A stretch of DNA of 22,856 nt from Janthinobacterium lividum (GTDB lineage Bacteria; Pseudomonadota; Gammaproteobacteria; Burkholderiales; Burkholderiaceae_D): NCBI GenBank assembly GCA_945864765.1, contig CAMBDR010000006.1:1-22856 (forward strand). Reading direction: 5' to 3'. The notes under the pieces are model-generated. The model saw only the letters and a list, made by a program, of their open reading frames with translations, was not told where the DNA came from and ran no database searches. Within the stretch, counting starts at the first letter, position 1; each line of letters begins with the position of its first letter. Positions 15,893 to 22,401 of this stretch are shown piece after piece. The position numbers and the translations under genes are program-made.

Positions 15893-16976
15893 TAAGCGCT
15901 CAGATTACGTTGCGGCGCGCTGATCGGTAAGTTGAGTATGAAGTGGCTGCCATGGCCGCTTTCGCTGCTGGCTTGAATGCGCCCACCTAATATTTCAGTC
16001 ACGATATTGTGGGTGATATTGAGTCCCAAACCGGAGCTGCCAGTGCCAAACCGGGTGGTAAAAAAGGGATCGAAAATGCGCGGCAAATCTTCTTTGGCAA
16101 TGCCTTTTCCATTGTCGCTGACGATTAATTCTAGCCAGTCAGCCGTTACCGTGTTAACTTGAATCGTTACACAACCGGGGCCATCAAACGCATGTAAAAA
16201 GGCATTTTGAACCAAATGGTGTAGCACTTGGCTTAATGGGCCGGGGTCACCCCTGCCACCAGTGCACCTAATGCGGCCAGCTTTTCTTTGCGCACCAATT
16301 CTTCCTGGGTTACCCGTAAGCTTTCCAGGTTTTGCGCGATTTCAGCATGGGCTTGTTGCAATTGTTCGCTACGGTCGCTAAGTTCGGCATTGCGGCGGCC
16401 TAATTCGCGGTTTTTATCCGATATTGTTTCACGGATGTGGGTAATATAGTTGGCCAGCCTGCTCATCTGGACAAACATCAGGCAGATGGAAAAGCCGATC
16501 ATGATGGATAGTTTGATATCGACTTCTTCCGGGTGGTTGATTTTCAAAGCAATAATCAAGCTCGCGTAGCCCAATATCGTGACCAGTGCAACCAGGTAAA
16601 AATCGTGCAGGCGGAAGCGGAAAACGCCAAACAAAAAAACCGGCAATATCATCAGCCCAAAAATAATACGGGCTTGATGAGCGAAATACATGATAAACAA
16701 GCCTGTGGCCACACCCACTGAAATTTGCGCCAGAGTGAGGCTGGGGTCGGCCAAATGCTGATTCCAGCCGCTGCGTAATAGCCCGTAAAAGGTGATGTTA
16801 ACGGTCAATACCAATAAGGTGTAAATTTGTAAAACCGGGGTGCTGATATAAGAAAAGTACCACGATAGTAGCGCCAATGAATAGGTCGCGAGATAGCTGA
16901 GTGTGCCGAATAAAAAACGCTTGACACGTAATGACTGTGCTTGTTCATCGGGGATAAAAGTAAACGTGCGGCGCAT
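15892..16976 (-). pseudogene. Membrane sensor histidine kinase with deleted phosphoacceptor domain
   Basis: The N-terminal frame (from the ATG at 16976) gives about six membrane helices, then a coiled coil (ISDKNRELGRRNAELSDRSE) leading to KLAALGALVAGV. In family members a dimerisation/phosphoacceptor domain with the H-box (typically AHEINTPLG after AGV) comes next. Here the frame ends at once (TPAH-stop, 16233-16235). A second frame resumes with DPGPLSQVLHHLVQNAFLHA and a complete ATP-binding domain: DNGKGI, FDPFFTTR and GSSGLGL. So roughly 100 or more residues, including the phosphorylated His, are missing, and the join (about 16244-16255) is out of frame. The gene cannot make a normal kinase. 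No response regulator lies next to it. Assembly error is the alternative explanation. Confidence 0.85.
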
Positions 16977-17080
16977 TGATACTCCCGCTGCTGCGGTTTC
17001 GGTTTATGTTGATTGGGTGAACCCGGGTCATTGTGCATCAGATTACCGCATTTTTTTTGGTTGTAGCCGAAATTTTCGTA

Positions 17081-17113
17081 TTCAGTTGGACTTCAGTTGG
17101 ACTTCAGTTGAGC
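17081..17113. repeat. Three 11-bp tandem repeats
   Basis: TTCAGTTGGAC occurs twice in direct succession, followed by the variant TTCAGTTGAGC. The 11-bp spacing is close to one helical turn, so the copies face the same side of the DNA. That would suit cooperative regulator binding, but slippage alone also explains it. Confidence 0.65.
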
Positions 17114-17151
17114 ATATGGCAGCGCGGTTTGGCAAGGATGCGTTTGGATGG

Positions 17152-17171
17152 CCTGGTTTTACCAGGTTTTT
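17152..17171 (+). terminator. Intrinsic terminator without an upstream gene
   Basis: CCTGGT-TTT-ACCAGG forms a perfect 6-bp stem followed by five T on the plus strand. No rightward gene precedes it; the kinase runs leftward from 16976. It may end a short unannotated RNA or protect cobO from read-through. Confidence 0.5.
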
Positions 17172-17390
17172 GATTGGCGAAATTGGTAGTTCGGCGCTGC
17201 TTTGTTGCAGAATTAGGTATTCTTAATTGATTATATTTGAAGATTTTTTCGCAATAAAGCTATGCATCAAGAATATTGATGTAAAATGAGGTTTCGTGTT
17301 CATAATCAGGTAAAAGCCGTTACTTGGGTAACAGCAACTTGTGTTGTTAGTAGAGGGATACATTTTGTGAACAATGTGCTATCATTATGC

Positions 17391-17411
17391 CCGGGGGAAA
17401 TTTTTCCTCGG
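17391..17411 (+). promoter_or_regulatory. Hairpin in the cobO leader
   Basis: CCGGGGGAAA can pair with TTTTCCTCGG (two G.U pairs), ending 33 bases before the cobO ATG. It could influence translation or mRNA stability. I looked for the conserved B12-box of cobalamin riboswitches here and did not find it. Confidence 0.3.
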
Positions 17412-17443
17412 AGCCGGAACTATCTGAGATATAAGGAAAAGAG

Positions 17444-18037
17444 ATGAAAGCTGATATCGAATTACAACAACGGAGATTGGGTAAAGAATTGGCGCAGCCA
17501 AACCAGGCTGCCGACAGTGTGCATGGCTTGTTGCTGGTATTTACCGGGACGGGTAAGGGTAAATCCAGTGCCGCCTTTGGTATGGGCATGCGCGCTTTAA
17601 TGCAACAAATGAAGCTGGGTGTGGTTCAATTTTGTGGTGGTTCGGCCACGAGTTCTGAATATCAAAGCATGGGGCAACACCCTTTGTGTGATTTTCAAAT
17701 TTGTGGTTCAGAATGCAGTTGGCAAAGTAAAGATCGGCATATCGATATTGCCAACGTCAATTATGCCTGGTCAGAAGCCAAGCGCATGATTGAAGACCCA
17801 TCCTATGGCATGGTCATTTTGGATGACATCAATCTGCTTTTGAAGCATCAGTACCTCAATCTTGATCATGTGATGCAAACTTTGCGCAAACGTCGGCGTG
17901 ATGTTCACATTGTCATGACCGGGCGTTACGCACCCTTTGAATTAATCGACTTTGCTGATTTGGTGACAGAAATGCGCGCGGTCAAGCATCCGTTTCCGAA
18001 TCGTGCCATACCGCCTCAAACCGGGATCGAATTTTAA
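17444..18037 (+). CDS. cobO: Corrinoid (cob(I)yrinic acid a,c-diamide) adenosyltransferase, CobO/BtuR type
   Basis: The 197-aa cytoplasmic enzyme transfers the 5'-deoxyadenosyl group of ATP to reduced corrinoids, the step that makes adenosylcobalamin forms in synthesis and salvage. It shows the CobA/CobO/BtuR hallmarks: the P-loop GTGKGKSSAAFGMGMRA (Gly35-Ser42), a Walker-B-like stretch MVILDDINLLLKH, and the conserved C-terminal portion VHIVMTGRYAP ... LVTEMRAVKHPF. Length is normal for the family. The ATG at 17444 is supported by AAGGAA five bases upstream. No other cobalamin genes are in the window, so salvage of imported corrinoids may be its role here. Its stop is 70 bases from the convergent gloB remnant. 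Confidence 0.88.
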   Translation: MKADIELQQRRLGKELAQPNQAADSVHGLLLVFTGTGKGKSSAAFGMGMRALMQQMKLGVVQFCGGSATSSEYQSMGQHPLCDFQICGSECSWQSKDRHIDIANVNYAWSEAKRMIEDPSYGMVILDDINLLLKHQYLNLDHVMQTLRKRRRDVHIVMTGRYAPFELIDFADLVTEMRAVKHPFPNRAIPPQTGIEF

Positions 18038-18107
18038 TCGATCATCCATCCCGGCGCTTTAAGTGTTTTGGGCTGTGTGGGCGTTGTGGATGTTATGGAT
18101 GTTGTTT

Positions 18108-18591
18108 TTAGCGGTAATTGTTTTTCCATTCTCGTAGTGCGGCAAAAATTTGCACCGGGTTCTTGCCATCTGGCAAGCGCCCGGTTTCTGTCAGGCGTGA
18201 AATAATCGCCTCTTGCTCGCAACGCAAGAATGGGTTGCTGGCTTTCTCCAGTCCGATGTGCGATGGCACGGTCGGTATCCCTTGCTGCCGTTTGGCTTGT
18301 TCCTGCTTGATACGCAGGGCCAAGGCCGGATTGTTGTTGTAGTAAATCAGAAACACCACCACAATGGTCCGGATGATGGTGGTTGATTAAAATTGCGCAC
18401 AAACGGTGTTGTTGTGCCTTAAGAGCCGCTACAATCGGGGCAGCGGCACCAGGATCGACCACTGCCGCGTCGCGTCCATTGTGGATGAGCCAAAAATAGT
18501 TGTCATCAAAGGCGGGAATACACTGTACTTGTAGCGTGTGGGGCCGGGTCGATGGTGGAGTTTGGCTTGAAAGTGGGGAAGGCGTTGGCAT
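18108..18591 (-). pseudogene. gloB: Hydroxyacylglutathione hydrolase (glyoxalase II) with large internal deletion
   Basis: Glyoxalase II hydrolyses S-lactoylglutathione in methylglyoxal detoxification. The N-terminal frame from 18591 reads CIPAFDDNYFWLIHNGRDAA and the first metal motif INHHHPDHCGG. Near 18329-18342 the match shifts frame and jumps to the C-terminal HAGH domain, NPALALRIKQEQAKRQQ ... IGLEKASNPFLRC ... FAALREWKNNYR, ending at 18108. Roughly 100 residues are missing, including the downstream metal ligands and the GHTxGH and GDTLF regions. The remnant cannot be catalytic. The continuous frame of the N-terminal part runs past the join to 18034 with unrelated residues. The join lies at a CAACAACAA run, a plausible slippage point. 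The divergent methyltransferase starts only 12 bases away, the usual gloB neighbour. Confidence 0.88.
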
Positions 18592-18603
18592 GAGAATAAA
18601 TGT

Positions 18604-19380
18604 ATGAAAAATTCAGAAGCACCCATCATAACGCTAAGCGACTGGTTGGCAACGCCAGCGGGTTGTTATATTCATGCTTGGGAGCGTGCTTGTCTGGATT
18701 TGTTAACAGCCGATATTTTTGGCTACAATGCGGTGCAAATTGGCTTGCCGCAATTGCCTGCGTTGGCGGCTAGTCGTATGGCGCATCAATGGCAAACCGA
18801 TCAACAAATATCGATTAATTTGCCGCTAGACGCCAAACCTGTGGTGCTATTGCATGATTTTGCGGAATTGCCGTTTGCCACGCAAAGTCTTGATTTAGTG
18901 GTGCTGCCGCATGTGTTGGAATTTGCCGCCCATCCGCATCAGGTATTGCGAGAGGTGGAGCGGGTGCTTATTCCCGAAGGGCAGTTGATTATTTGTGGCT
19001 TTAATCCGGCCAGTCTTTGGGGGCTGCGGCAAAGCTTGCATCGGCTTGGGGCCAACAGTTATTTACCTCATCAAGGTGCATTAATCAGTTTGCCACGTCT
19101 CAAAGATTGGATGCAGTTGTTAAATATGGAAGTCAATGATCATTATCATGGTGTTTATGCCTTGCCGTTTTCGACCTATCGTTGGTTGAATCGCTGTGAA
19201 TTTTTGGAGCGGGCGGGTGCCCGTTGGTGGCCGTATTTGGGCGCGGTGTATGTGGTGCGCGCAATCAAGCGCGTCAGAGGCATGACACTGATTGGCCCGG
19301 CCTGGCGTAAAACACAAGGGCCAGTGCAAACGGGCCTGCCCGTGACCAACAAGGGTAAGCGCGGCGAACAGGATGGCTGA
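18604..19380 (+). CDS. SAM-dependent methyltransferase, YafS-like
   Basis: The 258-aa protein belongs to the class I methyltransferase family commonly encoded beside gloB and dnaQ (yafS position in E. coli). It begins MKNSEAPIITLSDWLATPAG and has the family's early stretch FGYNAVQIGLPQLPAL. The core follows: FATQSLDLVVLPHVLEF (motif with the catalytic-pocket acidic residue), REVERVLIPEGQLIICGFNP, then LWGLRQSLHR and a C-terminal part ending WWPYLGAVYVVRAIKRVRG. The substrate of this family is not established; methylation of a small molecule is likely. It starts 12 bases from the divergent gloB start, so its promoter must lie within gloB. The last codons run into a 9-bp tandem repeat. No membrane helix is convincing. 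Confidence 0.8.
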   Translation: MKNSEAPIITLSDWLATPAGCYIHAWERACLDLLTADIFGYNAVQIGLPQLPALAASRMAHQWQTDQQISINLPLDAKPVVLLHDFAELPFATQSLDLVVLPHVLEFAAHPHQVLREVERVLIPEGQLIICGFNPASLWGLRQSLHRLGANSYLPHQGALISLPRLKDWMQLLNMEVNDHYHGVYALPFSTYRWLNRCEFLERAGARWWPYLGAVYVVRAIKRVRGMTLIGPAWRKTQGPVQTGLPVTNKGKRGEQDG

Positions 19381-19408
19381 TATGGCTGATATGGGCAAGA
19401 TGGATAAT
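19373..19408. repeat. 9-bp tandem repeats between methyltransferase and dnaQ
   Basis: ATGGCTGAT is repeated exactly, followed by the related ATGGGCAAG and ATGGATAAT. The first unit contains the methyltransferase stop codon. The array fills most of the 47-base gap before dnaQ, the place where rnhA is found in many relatives. Confidence 0.65.
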
Positions 19409-19427
19409 ATGGAGCGGACAGAATAGC

Positions 19428-20153
19428 ATGAGGCAAATATTTCTCGATACCGAAACCACGGGCTTGAATCCGCGTTCTGGTGATCGCATTATTGAAATCG
19501 GCTGTGTTGAATTGGTGAACCGGGTTTTGACGGGCAATAATTATCACGTCTATATCAATCCCGAGCGCGATTCGGAAGAAGGTGCGTTGGCGGTACATGG
19601 TTTGACGACCGAGTTTTTAAGTAGCAAACCCAAGTTCGCCCAAATTGTCAGTGAATTGCGCGATTATGTGCAAGGCGCACAAATCATCATTCACAATGCG
19701 CCCTTTGATTTGGGCTTTTTGAACGCCGAATATGCGCGCCTTGATTTACCACCCTTCGAGACCGAAGTGGCCGGCGTGCTCGATACCCTGGTGCAAGCCA
19801 AGGAAATGCATCCCGGCAAGCGTAATTCTTTGGATGCGCTGTGTGACCGGTATGGCATTTCCAACTCGCACCGCAAGCTGCACGGCGCACTGCTGGATGC
19901 GGAACTGCTGGCCGATGTTTATTTGGCCATGACGCGTGGCCAAAATAGCTTTGGCATGGAATTGGATGTGGTTTCGACCGATTCGGCGATGGAATCAGAA
20001 CAAGCGTTGTTACCTTTGCCGGAACTGGTGTTGTTATTGGCTGATGAGGCCGAGAACGCGGCCAATAATAAAGTATTGGATGGAATTGATAAAGAAATCC
20101 GGGGCACCAGTTTGTGGCGTGTTGTTCACGAAAGCGCAGCCAGCCCTGCTTAG
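19428..20153 (+). CDS. dnaQ: DNA polymerase III epsilon subunit (3'-5' proofreading exonuclease)
   Basis: The 241-aa protein is the replicative proofreader. All DEDDh residues are visible: Asp7 and Glu9 (FLDTETTG), Asp94 (IHNAPFDLGF), His152 and Asp157 (KLHGALLDAELLADVYLAM). After the exonuclease fold comes a flexible acidic linker with EQALLPLPEL (about residues 190-200), which resembles the clamp-binding consensus QxxLPL that ties epsilon to the beta sliding clamp. The C-terminus IRGTSLWRVVHES should hold the polymerase-alpha contact. A GGAG 13 bases before the ATG is rather distant, so initiation may be weak. It is co-directional with the methyltransferase, with a 47-base gap and no rnhA between, and is followed by tRNA-Val. 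Confidence 0.93.
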   Translation: MRQIFLDTETTGLNPRSGDRIIEIGCVELVNRVLTGNNYHVYINPERDSEEGALAVHGLTTEFLSSKPKFAQIVSELRDYVQGAQIIIHNAPFDLGFLNAEYARLDLPPFETEVAGVLDTLVQAKEMHPGKRNSLDALCDRYGISNSHRKLHGALLDAELLADVYLAMTRGQNSFGMELDVVSTDSAMESEQALLPLPELVLLLADEAENAANNKVLDGIDKEIRGTSLWRVVHESAASPA

Positions 20154-20181
20154 TTTTTGGTGGGGCTGTGGGATTTTTGAG

Positions 20182-20200
20182 AGCGATTCGCGCTGTTTTT
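20182..20200 (+). terminator. Weak terminator after dnaQ
   Basis: AGCG-ATTCG-CGCT is a short 4-bp stem followed by G and five T, 28 bases after the dnaQ stop. The stem is short for an intrinsic terminator, so this is tentative. Confidence 0.3.
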
Positions 20201-20242
20201 AAGATAAATGTCGGATTTTGTTGGATTTTTTCTGAATTATTC

Positions 20243-20272
20243 TTGGATTTTTCCATATCCTTATGCCATAAT
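20243..20272 (+). promoter_or_regulatory. Sigma-70-type promoter of tRNA-Val
   Basis: A -35 element TTGGAT (four of six consensus) and a -10 element CATAAT (five of six) are 18 bases apart. Transcription would begin a few bases before the tRNA 5' end at 20284. Position and spacing both fit. Confidence 0.55.
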
Positions 20273-20283
20273 CTCGTCTTTAC

Positions 20284-20358
20284 GGGAGGTTAGCTCAGGG
20301 GTAGAGCACTGCATTCACACTGCAGGGGTCGCAAGTTCGAAACTTGCACTTCCCACCA
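20284..20358 (+). tRNA. tRNA-Val, anticodon CAC
   Basis: The cloverleaf is complete. The acceptor GGGAGGT pairs with ACTTCCC (one G.U); the D-stem is GCTC/GAGC; the anticodon stem CTGCA/TGCAG encloses the loop TTCACAC, giving anticodon CAC (reads GUG); the T-stem GCAAG/CTTGC encloses TTCGAAA. The discriminator is A and the CCA end is encoded. It follows dnaQ, as tRNA genes do in several proteobacteria. Confidence 0.96.
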
Positions 20359-20389
20359 AAGAATTTTTGCGACAAATCTGAATCCAAAT

Positions 20390-20425
20390 ACAAAGCCTGA
20401 ACCCGAGTTTGGGCTTTGTTGTTTC
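20390..20425 (+). terminator. Terminator of the tRNA-Val transcript
   Basis: ACAAAGCCTGAAC pairs with GTTTGGGCTTTGT across a four-base loop, a 13-bp stem with two wobble pairs, and TGTTTCT follows. It lies 32 bases after the tRNA. Confidence 0.65.
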
Positions 20426-20530
20426 TACGAAGGCTTTTAGCGCGGTATGAATCGAATCGTGCTGTGCATGCCGCCAATCCCCTCGCTTCGTGTTATGCTT
20501 TGAGCAAAAATAGACTCTGCCTTTTGTTCA

Positions 20531-22273
20531 ATGAAAAAGACAATCGCTCAAATCCGCCAATCGTATGACACCTTCATGGGCCGCGACTTACCGCCCCGTG
20601 AGATTGCCATTAAGTTTCAAGTCCCGCTGCCCTTGGCGCGTGAAAAGCCGCCAAAATTTCGCGAAATCGCCTTTTTGAAAAAGGATCTCGATGATCCCGA
20701 CGCCGATGTCAATTATTTTAAGACCCTGCAAAAAAATTTGCGGCAATTGAATCGCTGCAAGATCGGTGTGGTGAAGCGATTTTTATACAATGAAGGCTTC
20801 GTCATGGCATTTTATCCCTTGTTGCTCAAGCAAATTCGATTGCATTTGAGTGGCGGGGGGATTCCCGAACTGGCACCACGCCAGGACATGCTGGATACCA
20901 TTACGGATATTTTTCGCCAATTAATTGATTCTTATAAAGTTATATTTAAGACTATTTATTTGGGAAAAAATTTTCAATTCGTTCGGCTCGCGTCCCAATT
21001 TGAGAAAAGCGCGTATCGCATTCTTGAATTATTGAAGATGAAGCAGCGCGTAATGGGTTTACGCTACCAGCTTTTATCAGAGCAAAGTTGGTTGACGATT
21101 AATATTGTATTCCACGTGATGTGGTCGTTGAAAAAGACGGATATGGAACGAGTGGCGCTGGATAGTATTTCCGCCAATCGACTCGAACCATTTAATACCA
21201 GCCTGGTGGATTTATTTTTGACTTTGCAAATGGTGCAGCGCTTTAATGTACCCAAATGGCCAACGGAGTGGCAATTTTCCTTTGATCGTTATGATCAAAC
21301 GATGCGCACGCTGCTGCAAGTGAGCGAAGACGATGGCGTCAAAATGACGCGTCATGTGACACTGAGCTATTGTTATGATAATATTCCAACGCGTTTCAAG
21401 CGCGTGGAAGAGGGCGGGGCGCGCGGCGCTTGTGTCATGATCCATTGGCAGCATTTGCAAAAAAAGATCATGTCCGACTATCTGCAATTTTTCCACGAAA
21501 AAGGCCAGGCCAGTCGCGTTGGTGTCATGGAAAAATTTGAGTTTTTGTCCTATATTGAAGGATTGGCCTTAGTGCAATTGCAGTTGGAATGTATCAAGAG
21601 TGAAGAGGTGGCTTTATCGTCGGATGCCTTGGATGGGCAACCTTGCGACTTGCGCATCTTTGTTGGTTTCAAAGATGTGTATCCGTTTTTGCATAATTTG
21701 CATTACCATGCCGACCTGGAAGAAGTCGGTACGCGGATGGTCGATTTATTGGCGCAAAGGTCGGCTGTATTGGCAGAAGACCATGTGGCGACCAAAGCCA
21801 GTGTCTGGCATTTGCAAAACCAGGACAAACACACCATTAAGCTGAAAACCCAGGAAACCCAATTTACGACATCCTTGAAAATTGGTAGTTTGATTGCATA
21901 TGGCTTTGGCAATGAAGGAATACAACAGCCTGCGTTGGGCGTGGTGGCGAGAATTTTCCGGCCTTCCAGTAAAACGGTATTTTTGGATATAGATCGTATT
22001 GGCTCTGATTCTGAACCGGTGTTGGTGACCCCCGATCTGAATGGTTATGATGAGTTTGATCAGCATGGGAAGCAAGTGTTGTATGCAATTTTAACCACCG
22101 ATGTGCAGGGAGAAGCGGCATTATTGTTTCCGCCGCATAGTAGTTTTATTGAAAAAGACGCTTTGGTGGTCAAACGGGTTAAAGGGCAGCAATTAATTCA
22201 GTTGGGGAAATTGCAGTCTGTCACTAAATCCTATTTGAGTTTTAAACTCAATAGTGTGAAACAGACTTTTTAG
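20531..22273 (+). CDS. Uncharacterised 580-aa protein
   Basis: I do not recognise the family. The product starts MKKTIAQIRQSYDTFMGRDL and shows no signal peptide or clear membrane helices. The first 300 residues are rich in Leu, Lys and Phe and probably helical (YFKTLQKNLRQLNRCKIGVV, QLIDSYKVIFKTIYLGKNF). The C-terminal 130 residues look beta-rich (SLIAYGFGNEG, GVVARIFRPSSKTVFLDIDR), perhaps a small barrel. I checked for a PilZ RxxxR plus (D/N)xSxxG signature and did not find a convincing one. The ATG at 20531 has no strong Shine-Dalgarno sequence. It is preceded by the tRNA terminator and followed by a separate promoter at 22340, so it is probably a single-gene unit. Its length and codon use resemble a normal chromosomal gene. 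Confidence 0.8.
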   Translation: MKKTIAQIRQSYDTFMGRDLPPREIAIKFQVPLPLAREKPPKFREIAFLKKDLDDPDADVNYFKTLQKNLRQLNRCKIGVVKRFLYNEGFVMAFYPLLLKQIRLHLSGGGIPELAPRQDMLDTITDIFRQLIDSYKVIFKTIYLGKNFQFVRLASQFEKSAYRILELLKMKQRVMGLRYQLLSEQSWLTINIVFHVMWSLKKTDMERVALDSISANRLEPFNTSLVDLFLTLQMVQRFNVPKWPTEWQFSFDRYDQTMRTLLQVSEDDGVKMTRHVTLSYCYDNIPTRFKRVEEGGARGACVMIHWQHLQKKIMSDYLQFFHEKGQASRVGVMEKFEFLSYIEGLALVQLQLECIKSEEVALSSDALDGQPCDLRIFVGFKDVYPFLHNLHYHADLEEVGTRMVDLLAQRSAVLAEDHVATKASVWHLQNQDKHTIKLKTQETQFTTSLKIGSLIAYGFGNEGIQQPALGVVARIFRPSSKTVFLDIDRIGSDSEPVLVTPDLNGYDEFDQHGKQVLYAILTTDVQGEAALLFPPHSSFIEKDALVVKRVKGQQLIQLGKLQSVTKSYLSFKLNSVKQTF

Positions 22274-22339
22274 TGGTCGCTTGATGATTGGATCGCCGGG
22301 CCGTTGGCTCGCCAAATTGTTAAATTGTTTTGTGGAAAT

Positions 22340-22368
22340 GTGACATCGCGCAGGAAGTTGGCTAGAAT
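22340..22368 (+). promoter_or_regulatory. Sigma-70-type promoter for the last gene
   Basis: GTGACA (five of six to the -35 consensus) and TAGAAT (five of six to the -10 consensus) are exactly 17 bases apart, 34 bases before the ATG at 22402. This is the best promoter match I found in the window. Confidence 0.65.
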
Positions 22369-22401
22369 AGACTTGCTGATCCGACTCAATGAGGGGGCCG
22401 T

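Larger units (their letters stand above)
16977..17443. other. Divergent intergenic region between the kinase and cobO
   Basis: No gene is supported here; open frames crossing it lack start signals and recognisable products. It contains three 11-bp tandem repeats, a plus-strand terminator without a gene, an AT-rich stretch (17217-17290), the small palindrome TTGTGAACAA (17365-17374) and a hairpin just before the cobO ribosome-binding site. Promoters for both flanking genes should lie here, but I could not define them. Confidence 0.5.

Noticed and set aside
17177..17443. Cobalamin riboswitch in front of cobO
   Set aside because: No B12-box consensus or long conserved leader is visible, only a simple hairpin before the ribosome-binding site.
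15892..18591. Programmed frameshifting in the kinase or gloB
   Set aside because: Both joins lack whole catalytic segments, so a ribosomal shift could not restore the protein; deletion is required.
20531..22273. PilZ / flagellar brake protein
   Set aside because: The C-terminus could be a barrel, but the RxxxR and (D/N)xSxxG signature is not present.
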